A stretch of DNA of 64,000 nucleotides, from assembly GCF_005405925.1 (NCBI RefSeq), contig NZ_BJHV01000001.1, positions 9,176,001-9,240,000 on the forward strand, read 5' to 3'. Position numbers and translations under genes: made by a program. Of this stretch, positions 56,057-64,000 are shown piece by piece (the first letter of the stretch is position 1; every line of letters begins with the position of its first letter). The DNA is from Streptomyces antimycoticus (GTDB taxonomy: Bacteria > Actinomycetota > Actinomycetes > Streptomycetales > Streptomycetaceae). The notes beneath the pieces were generated by a model. The model made no database searches and was not told where the DNA came from. It saw only the letters and a list, made by a program, of their open reading frames with translations.

Positions 56057-57031
56057 GTGCGCATAGTTGTGACCGGCGGCGCGGGCTTCATCGGCTCCCA
56101 CTTCGTCCGGCAGACGTTGACAGGGGCGTACGCCGCCTGGGCGGACGCCCAGGTCGTGGTGGTCGACAAGCTCACCTACGCGGGCAACGAGGCCAACCTG
56201 GCCGAGGTCGCCGACAGCCCCCGGCTGCGCTTCGTCCGCGGCGACATCTGCGACGGCGAGCTCGTCGGGGAGCTGCTGCGCGGCACCGATCTGGTGGTCC
56301 ACTTCGCCGCGGAATCGCATGTCGACCGCTCGATATCCGGCGCCGAGGAATTCGTGCGCACCAATGTGCTGGGCACGCACACCCTCCTCAACGCGGCCGC
56401 GAACGCGGGGGTCGGAAAATTCGTCCACGTTTCCACGGACGAGGTCTACGGCTCCATTGAAAGCGGCTCCTGGAGCGAGGAGGCACCGCTGGAGCCCAAC
56501 TCGCCGTATTCCGCGTCCAAGGCATCCTCCGATCTGCTGGCCAGGGCCTTCCACCGCACCCATGGACTGCCCGTCTGCGTGACCCGCTGCTCCAACAACT
56601 ACGGCCCGTACCAGCACCCCGAGAAGGTCATTCCGCTCTTCGTCACCAACCTCATGGACGGCACACCGGTGCCGCTCTACGGCGACGGCGGAAACGTCCG
56701 GGACTGGCTGCATGTGGACGACCACTGCCGCGGTATCTCCCTGGTCGCCGAGAACGGCCGCCCGGGAGAGGTCTACAACATCGGCGGCGGCACCGAACTG
56801 ACCAATCTGGACCTCACGGAACGGCTGCTCGAACTCCTCGGTGCCGACCGGTCGATGGTCGAAAGGGTGCCCGACCGCAAGGGCCATGACCGCCGATACT
56901 CGGTGGACATCGCGAAAATCTCCGCCGAACTGGGATACCGCCCCGAGATGTCGTTCGAGAACGGCCTCGCGGAAACCGCCAAGTGGTACATGAAGCACCG
57001 CGGTTGGTGGGAGCCTCTCAAGAAGAGTTGA
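56057..57031 (+). CDS. rmlB: dTDP-glucose 4,6-dehydratase
   Basis: A 324-residue short-chain dehydrogenase/reductase enzyme. NAD-binding VVTGGAGFIGSHFVRQ at the N-terminus; VHFAAESHVDRSI; the catalytic DE pair in VSTDEVYGSI; the YSASKAS Tyr-Lys pair; TRCSNNYGPYQHPEK and PLYGDGGNVRDWLHVDDHC. Converts dTDP-glucose to dTDP-4-keto-6-deoxyglucose. GTG 56057 follows AAGGG. With rmlA it shows that the polyketide is glycosylated; later sugar genes lie beyond the window. Elaiophylin carries 2-deoxy-L-fucose, which starts from this intermediate. Confidence 0.96.
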   Translation: MRIVVTGGAGFIGSHFVRQTLTGAYAAWADAQVVVVDKLTYAGNEANLAEVADSPRLRFVRGDICDGELVGELLRGTDLVVHFAAESHVDRSISGAEEFVRTNVLGTHTLLNAAANAGVGKFVHVSTDEVYGSIESGSWSEEAPLEPNSPYSASKASSDLLARAFHRTHGLPVCVTRCSNNYGPYQHPEKVIPLFVTNLMDGTPVPLYGDGGNVRDWLHVDDHCRGISLVAENGRPGEVYNIGGGTELTNLDLTERLLELLGADRSMVERVPDRKGHDRRYSVDIAKISAELGYRPEMSFENGLAETAKWYMKHRGWWEPLKKS

Positions 57032-57075
57032 CCACCCCTATACCCACGGTTAGGGGTGCCGACGGTTAGGGGTGG
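57032..57075. promoter_or_regulatory. TAGGGG element with 16-bp direct repeat before the PKS gene
   Basis: CCACCCCTA (57032-57040) in inverse orientation is followed by two direct copies of ACGGTTAGGGGTG (57046-57058 and 57062-57074) with a 16-bp period. The element begins right after the rmlB stop and lies 95-140 bp before the PKS start. Shared with the other cluster promoters. Confidence 0.55.
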
Positions 57076-57168
57076 TTGAGGCGACTCCCGAGCCCATACC
57101 GTCGACTTCCGGATCATGGTCAGTCCAGTCGCGTCGTATCTCAACTGAGAGAAGAGTCTGAGGTTGTG

Positions 57169-60100
57169 ATGTCGGAGAACTCCCTGGTGCGGCACGGGCA
57201 CATCGCGGTCATCGGTATGGCATGTCGCGTACCGGGCGCATCGACACCGGACGAGTTCTGGAAGTTGCTGCGCAATGGAGAGAGCGCCATCACGGAGATT
57301 CCGGCGGACCGGTATGCCGATGAGCTCCGGGACGCCGGCATTCGATTCGGCGGGTTCGTCGAAACGGCTGCCGAGTTCGATCCGGAGTTCTTCGGGATTT
57401 CACCCCGCGAGGCGCTGGCGATGGACCCCCAGCAGCGGCTCGCACTGGAACTGTGCTGGGAGGCCCTGGAAAACGCCGGACTCGTCCCCGCACACCTCGA
57501 GGGCAGCCGTACCGGGGTCTTCATCGGCGCGATCGCCGACGACTACGCGACACTGGTCCACCGCCGCGACCCGGCCGCCATCACCCAGCACACCCTCACC
57601 GGCCTGAACCGCGGCATCATCGCCAACCGGGTCTCCTACGCCCTGGGACTGCGTGGCCCCAGCGTGGCCGTGGACACCGGGCAGTCCTCGTCCCTGGCCG
57701 CCGTCCACCTGGCCTGCGAGAGCCTGCGGCGCGGCGAGACCGAGACCGCCGTCGCCGGCGGCGTCCAGCTCAACCTCGCCCCCGACAGCTTCATCGCCGC
57801 CTCCCGGTTCGGCGCGCTCTCCCCGGACGGCCGCTCCTTCACCTTCGACGCCCGCGCCAACGGCTATGTGCGCGGTGAGGGCGGCGGCCTCGTCGTGCTC
57901 AAGCGGCTCGCGGACGCCCGCCGCGACGGCGACCCCGTGCTGGGCGTGATCCGCGGCTCCGAGGCCAACAACGACGGCGGCGGCAGCAGCCTCACCGCCC
58001 CCGCGGCCCACGGGCAGGAGGCCATGCTGCGCGCCGCCTACGAGCGCGCCGGAGTCGACCCCGCCCGGGTCCAGTACGTCGAACTGCACGGCACCGGCAC
58101 CAAGGTCGGCGACCCGGTCGAGGCCGAGGCACTCGGCGCGGTCCTGGGCGCAGGCAGGGCGAACGGCGCGCCCCTGCGCGTCGGCTCCGCCAAGACGAAC
58201 GTGGGCCACCTCGAAGGCGCCGCCGGAATCATCGGCCTCATCAAGACGCTGCTCTCGCTCAGCCACCGCGAACTGTTCCCGAGCCTCAACTACGAGACAC
58301 CCAACCCCGCCATCCCCCTGGACACCCTGGGCCTCACGGTCCAGACAGCCCTCGCCCCCTGGGCCCCGGAGGCGGACACCCCACGGCTCGCGGGCGTCAG
58401 CTCGTTCGGCATGGGCGGCACCAATGTGCACATGGTGCTGGAGCAGGCACCCGCCGAAGACCCGGCCGCGGAACGGTCGATGGACCTCGACGTGGTGCCC
58501 TGGGTGCTCTCGGCCCGCGGCGAGGTGGCGCTGCGGGCTCAGGCGCGGCGGCTGCGGTCGTACGTGGCGGCGCGGCCGGAGCTCGATCCGGTGGATGTGG
58601 GCTACTCGCTCGCGCTGAGCCGGTCCGCCTTCGGCCATCGGGCGACGCTCGTCGGCCGCGACCGGGACGAGCTGCTGAGGGGCCTCGACGAACTGGCCAC
58701 GGGCGTGGCCCCGGTCACGGTGGCGGGCCGCGGTGGGACGGCGTTCCTGTTCACCGGGCAGGGCGCGCAACGACTTGGTATGGGAAGGGAGTTGTACGCA
58801 GCGTTCCCGGTGTTCGCGGCGGCGTTCGACGCGGTGTGCGCGGAGTTGGACCGTCATCTGGAGGGTTCGGTTCGGGAGGTGGTCTTCGGCGGGGACGCTG
58901 AGGTGCTGGACCGGACGGTGTTCACGCAGACCGGGTTGTTCGCTGTGGAGGTGGCGCTCTTCCGGCTCATCGAATCGTGGAGTGGCGCGCCGGATTTCGT
59001 GGTGGGGCATTCGGTCGGGGAGCTGGCCGCGGCGCATGTGGCGGGGGTCTTCTCGCTGGAGGACGCGTGTGCGCTGGTGGCCGCGCGCGGCCGGCTGATG
59101 CAGGCGCTGCCCGAGGGCGGCGCGATGGTCTCCCTCCAGGCCGCGGAGGCCGAGGTGTTGCCGCATCTGGCCGGTTACGAGGACCGGGTGAGTGTGGCTG
59201 CCGTCAACGGCCCGGCGGCGACTGTCATCTCCGGTGAGGAGTCGGCGGTGCTGGCGGTGGCGGAGGCGGTGGGGGTCAAGAGCAAGCGGCTGAGCGTCTC
59301 GCACGCCTTCCACTCGCCGCTGATCGAGGGAATGCTGGCCGAGTTCGCCGAGGTGGCGCGCCGGATCGGCTACTCCGCACCGCGACTGGCGATCGTCTCC
59401 AACGTCACGGGCGAGTTGGCCGGCGAGGAGGTGTGCGCGCCGGAGTACTGGGTGCGCCATGTGCGTCAGGCGGTGCGCTTCGGCGACGGCATGCGGTTCC
59501 TCGAAGGGCAGGGTGTCACCCGGTATGTGGAGATCGGCCCGGCCGGTGTGCTCTCCGCCATGGGCCGGGACTGTGTCGCAGAGGCCGCCGCCGCGTTCGT
59601 CCCCCTGCTGCGCAAGGACCGTGACGAGGTCGAGGCGCTGCTCGCCGGGGTCGCCCAGCTCCACGCGCACGGTGGCGAGGTCGACTGGGAGCGGGTGTTC
59701 GCCGGGCGCGGTGCGCGCCGGGTGGAACTGCCCACGTACGCCTTCCAGCGGCAGCGCTACTGGCTGGACAGCGACCTGCCCGGCATCGAGGAGGCCGTCA
59801 CCGGTGAACCCCTTTCCTGGCGCGAGGAGTTCGCGGCACTGACCGACCCGGCCGAGCGCGAGCGCGTGGCGCTGGAGCTGGTCCGTACGCACACCGCCTG
59901 GGTCCTGGGCTCCCGGGCCCCGACACCGTCGACCCCGAGAAGATCTTCAAGGATCTCGGCTTCGACTCGCTGATGTCCGTCGAGCTGTGCAACCTCCTCA
60001 GCACCGCCACCGGAACACGGCTCGCCGGGACCGTTCTCTTCGACCACCCCACCCCGCTGGCCCTCTCCCGCCACGTGCAGGACGTGGCGGTGGGCTCCCG

Positions 60101-63100
60101 GACGGCCACGACCACGGCCCCGCGTCCGGCCGCCGCCCGGCGCGCCACCGGCCACGACGACCCGATCGCCATCGTGGCGATGAGCTGCCGCCTCCCCGGC
60201 GGAGTGCGCACGCCCGAGCAGCTGTGGCAGCTGGTCGGCGAGGGCCGGGACGCCATCGCGGGCTTCCCCGCCAACCGGGGCTGGGATCTGGAGGGGCTCT
60301 ACGACCCGGACCCGGCCCGCCACGGCACCAGCTATGTGCGCGAGGGCGGATTCCTCTACGAGGCCGACCAGTTCGACCCGGCCTTCTTCGGCATCAGCCC
60401 CCGCGAGGCCCAGGCGATGGACCCCCAGCAGCGGCTGCTGCTGGAGACCGCGTGGGAGGCGTTCGAGCGCGCCGGGATCGACCCCACCACGCTCAAGGGC
60501 AGCGACGCCGGTGTCTTCGTCGGCACCATGCCGCAGGACTACGGGCCGCGGATGGACGAGGCGTCGGAAGGGTTCGAGGGCTATCTGCTGACCGGCGGCA
60601 CCACCAGCGTCGCCTCCGGCCGGATCGCCTACACCTGGGGTCTCGAGGGCCCGGCGGTCACGGTGGACACGGCGTGCTCGTCGTCCCTGGTGGCCCTGCA
60701 CATGGCCGTGCGGTCGCTGCGTGAGGGCGAGTGCTCGCTGGCGCTGGCCGGCGGCGCCACCGTGATGTCCAGCCCCGGGATCTTCGTGGAGCTGAGCCGC
60801 CAGAAGGCGCTGTCGCCCGACGGCCGCTGCAAGGCGTTCTCGTCCGACGCCGATGGCACCGGCTGGGGCGAGGGCGTGGGCATGGTGCTGCTGGAGCGCC
60901 TGTCGGACGCGCGGCGCAACGGCCATCGGGTGCTGGCGCTGGTCCGTGGCTCCGCCACCAACCAGGACGGCGCGAGCAACGGCCTCACCGCCCCGAGCGG
61001 ACCGGCCCAGCAGCGCGTCATCCGGCAGGCGCTGGCCGACGCCGGGCTCACCACGGCCGATGTGGACGCGGTCGAGGCACATGGCACCGGCACCTCGCTC
61101 GGCGACCCCATCGAGGCGGGGGCCCTGCTGGCCACGTACGGCCAGGACCGGCCCGAGAACCGGCCGCTGTGGCTCGGCTCGCTGAAGTCCAACGTCGGCC
61201 ACCCCCAGGCGGCCGCGGGCGTGGCCGGGGTCATCAAGATGGTGATGGCGCTGCGCCATGGCACGCTCCCCAAGACCCTGCACGTACACGAGCCCTCGCC
61301 GCATGTCGACTGGACGTCCGGGGCCGTGGAGCTGCTGACCGAGGCCCGGCCGTGGCCGGAGCCGGAGACCGCGCGGCCGCGGCGCGCGGGCGTCTCGTCC
61401 TTCGGCATCAGCGGCACCAACGCCCACGCCATCCTGGAGCAGGCCCCGGCCGAACCGGCCGCCACCTCGGAGGAGCCCCGCCCCGCGGCCCCGGGCCTGC
61501 CCGTGCTGCCCTGGGTGCTGACCGGGCGCACCGAACAGGCGCTGCGGACCCGGGCCGAGCAGCTGCGCGACCACCTGGCGGACCACCCCGGCACGGACCT
61601 CGCCGCACTCGGCCGCGCCCTCGCCACCACTCGGACGGCCTTCGGCCACCGGGCGGTGATCCTCGGCCGGGACCGGGAGCGGCTCCTGGACGGGCTCGGC
61701 GCGCTCGCGCAGGGCACCCCGGCGCCCCATGTGGTCGAGGGCACGGCGGGCGGGCGGCGGAAGACCGTGTTCGTCTTCCCCGGGCAGGGCTCGCAGTGGA
61801 TCGGGATGGCGCTCCCGCTGTGGAACGCCTCGCCCGTGTTCGCGGAGCGGCTGGAGGAGTGCGCCGACGCGCTGGAGCCGTTCCTGGACTGGTCGTTGCG
61901 CGAGGTGCTGCGCGGTGAGCCGGGCGCCCCGTCGCTGTCCCGCATCGATGTGGTGCAGCCCGCGCTGTTCGCGGTGATGGTCTCGCTGGCCGCGCTGTGG
62001 CGCTCGTACGGCGTCGAACCGGCCGCGGTGGTGGGCCATTCGCAGGGCGAGATCGCCGCCGCGTACGTGGCCGGAGGGCTCTCGCTGGAGGACGCCGCCA
62101 AGGTGGTGGCCCGGCGCAGCCAGGCATGGGCCGAACTGAGTGGCAAGGGCGGCATGCTCTCGGTGCTCGCGTCGGCCGAGACGGTCGCCGAGCGGCTTCG
62201 GCCGTGGAGCGAACGGCTCGGCATCGCCGCCGTCAACAGCCCCGCCACCGTGACCGTCTCCGGCGACCCGGAGGCCCTGGACGCCTTCATGGCCGACCTC
62301 GCCGCCGACGGGGTGAAGTCCCGTCGGGTGCCGGGCGTGGACACCGCCGGGCACTCCCCGCAGGTCGACGGCTTGCGCGAGCGGCTGCTGCGCGAGGTGG
62401 CGGGGGTGCGGCCGCGGGCCTCGCGGATCGCCTACTACTCCACGGTGACCGGCGGGCCGCTGGACACCACGGAGCTGGACACCGACTACTGGTACCGGAA
62501 CATGCGCGAGCCGGTGGACTTCGAGCGGGCCACCCGAGCGCTGCTGGCCGACGGCCACACCGCGTTCATCGAGTGCGCTCCGCACCCCATGCTCGCCATG
62601 GCGCTCCAGCAGACCGTCGAGGACGCCGGAGGGAACGCCGCCGCCATCGTCGGGACGCTGCGCCGGGACGAGGGCGGCCCGGAGCGCTTCGCCGGCTCGT
62701 TCGCCGAGGCGTATGTGCAGGGTGTCGAGCCGTCCTGGGACACCGTGTTCGAGGGCGGCCCGGGGCGCGGCGCATCCGACGTGGAGCTGCCGACGTATCC
62801 GTTCCAGCGGCAGCGGTACTGGCTGGACAAGCCGGTCGCGGCGAGCGATGTGGCCGCCGCCGGACTCGATGCCGCCGGACATCCGCTGCTCGGCGCGGCG
62901 GTCCCGCTGGCCGGGGCGGACGACCATCTGTTCACCGGCCGGATCTCCGCACAGGACCACCCCTGGCTGACCGAGCGCACCGGCCCGGACGCGGCCGTGC
63001 TCCCCGGCAGCGCCCTCGCCGAACTGGCGATCCGGGCGGGCGATCAGGTCGGCTGCGACCGGATCGAGGAACTCTCCCTGGACACGCCGCTGGTGCTGCC

Positions 63101-64000
63101 CGAGAAGGGCGCCGCGGTGATTCAGGTGCGCGTCGGTGCCCCGGACGGTGGCGGTTTGCGCGCGCTCAGCGTCTATGCGCGTGCCGAGGGCGCGGACTCC
63201 GACGAGCCGTGGACGCGGTACGCCACCGCGGTCCTGGGCGCCGGTGCGCCGGTCGCGGACCTGGGCCTCGCCGTGTGGCCCCCGGCCGGCGCGGTCCCGG
63301 TGGAGGTGGCGGGAGGCGCCGTCGCGGCCTGGCGGCTCGGTGAGGACGTCTACGCCGAAGTGGGGCTGACCGAGGCCGAGGAGGCCGACGCCCAGCGCTA
63401 CGGTCTGCACCCGGTGCTGCTGGAGTCGGTGCTCGACGCGGTGGAGACCCCGGGCGACGGTGGCGGGTCGCGGCTGGCCTCCTCATGGAGCGGTGTCGTA
63501 CTGCACGCCACGGGCGCCACGGCGCTGCGGGTACGGCTCACACCGGCCGGTCCCGACACCTACGCGGTGGCCGCGGCCGACCCGAGTGGCGCCCCGGTGG
63601 TCTCGGTGGACCGGCTCGTACTGCGCGCGGTGGACTTGCCCGAACCGATCGGCGGCCGCTCCGCCCTCCACCCGTCGCTGTTCCGCCTGGAGTGGCCCGC
63701 CGCGCCCGCCGCGGGCACCAGTGTGGCCCCGGCGACCTGGGCGGTGCTCGGCGACGACCCGCTCGGGCTCTCCTCGGCGGTGGACGCGGCGCCCTACGAC
63801 GAGGCGTCGGACGTGCCGGACGCGGTGCTGGTGCCGTGCACCCGCACCGCCGAGGGCGACGGGGACGTGGCGGAGGCGGCCCACGCGGCCACCCACCGCG
63901 TGCTGGCGCTCCTCCAGCGGTGGATCTCCGATGAGCGCCTCGCCTCCTCCAGGCTGGTGTTCGTCACCCGAGGCGCGGTCGCGGCCGTCCCCGGCGAAGA
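57169..64000 (+). CDS. Type I modular PKS: loading KSQ-AT-ACP, module 1 KS-AT-DH*-KR..., apparent frameshift near 59918, runs off window
   Basis: Loading module: KS (about 57200-58460) with VDTGQSSSL, Gln172 replacing the catalytic Cys (KSQ decarboxylase); AT (58740-59580) with GHSVGE and HAFH, malonyl type; ACP with [12 protein letters not shown] (59905-60100). Module 1: KS (60155-61440) with [16 protein letters not shown] and KSNVGH; AT (61760-62620) with GHSQGE and TAGH (62343-62354), ethylmalonyl type; DH-like region (62870-63650) with degenerate motifs; then the start of a KR. The frame breaks at 59911-59921, where one base is missing (best C4 at 59918-59921); restoring it joins VLGSRAP to [17 protein letters not shown] 57169 (GAGG upstream). 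Predicted chain: acetyl starter plus ethylmalonyl, keto reduced, not dehydrated. Confidence 0.92.

Noticed and set aside
57400..63410. Long minus-strand open frames (830 and 1217 codons) under the PKS
   Set aside because: They mirror PKS codons, are rich in Arg/Gly/His/Pro and show no domain; the plus strand has full KS/AT/ACP motifs.

Overview
The window is high-GC actinobacterial chromosome, almost certainly Streptomyces. The evidence is strong third-position G/C codon bias, GTG and GTGA/ATGA-coupled starts, a WhiJ-type regulator set (XRE, DUF397, HATPase), an ImmA/IrrE plus seven-TM membrane protein set, a rare TTA (bldA) codon in a pathway regulator, and a modular polyketide synthase. No tRNA, rRNA, CRISPR array or transposase was recognised.

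Left part (1-20.8 kb), accessory and regulatory genes: a partial GT4 glycosyltransferase; an OmpR-type two-component system; a WhiJ-like locus with a PF04672 methyltransferase; an MHS-family transporter; an HxlR regulator facing an imine-reductase-like oxidoreductase across a near-perfect operator; an EamA permease; a PAP2-diacylglycerol-kinase fusion; a Tat-exported GH95-like glycosidase; a TetR regulator facing a flavin monooxygenase across two perfect 17-bp palindromes; then XRE / ImmA-IrrE / membrane protein / P450.

Middle (21-40 kb), cobalamin use and synthesis: mutA-mutB-meaB (adenosylcobalamin-dependent methylmalonyl-CoA mutase and its GTPase chaperone) with a FhuF-like protein; then cobL-cobM, cbiD, cobK, cobIJ-cobH-cobG, and cobN behind a cobalamin riboswitch. 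From 40 to 48.5 kb lie a CDF metal exporter, a very large CtpI-like P-type ATPase, two small proteins and a lipase-maturation-factor-like protein.

Right part (48.5-64 kb), the left end of a glycosylated macrolide cluster: a small coupled leader ORF, KASIII, a double-domain 3-hydroxyacyl-CoA dehydrogenase, an AveR/LAL-type LuxR regulator, rmlA, rmlB and the first PKS gene. The PKS has a KSQ-AT(malonyl)-ACP loading module, then KS-AT(TAGH, ethylmalonyl type)-DH(degenerate)-KR. Acetyl starter, ethylmalonyl first extender, a retained hydroxyl, and dTDP-deoxysugar genes fit elaiophylin. From memory, and unchecked, a putative elaiophylin cluster of Streptomyces sp. DSM4137 was described as lying beside methylmalonyl-CoA mutase and cobalamin genes, which is this layout. 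The cluster promoters share a repeated TAGGGG-type element, probably the binding site of the pathway regulator.

Caution on sequence quality: five otherwise intact genes (flavin monooxygenase, P-type ATPase, 3-hydroxyacyl-CoA dehydrogenase, LAL regulator, PKS) each carry one apparent one-base deletion, always in or beside a short G or C run. These look like homopolymer undercalls rather than real mutations; the genes are annotated across the break.
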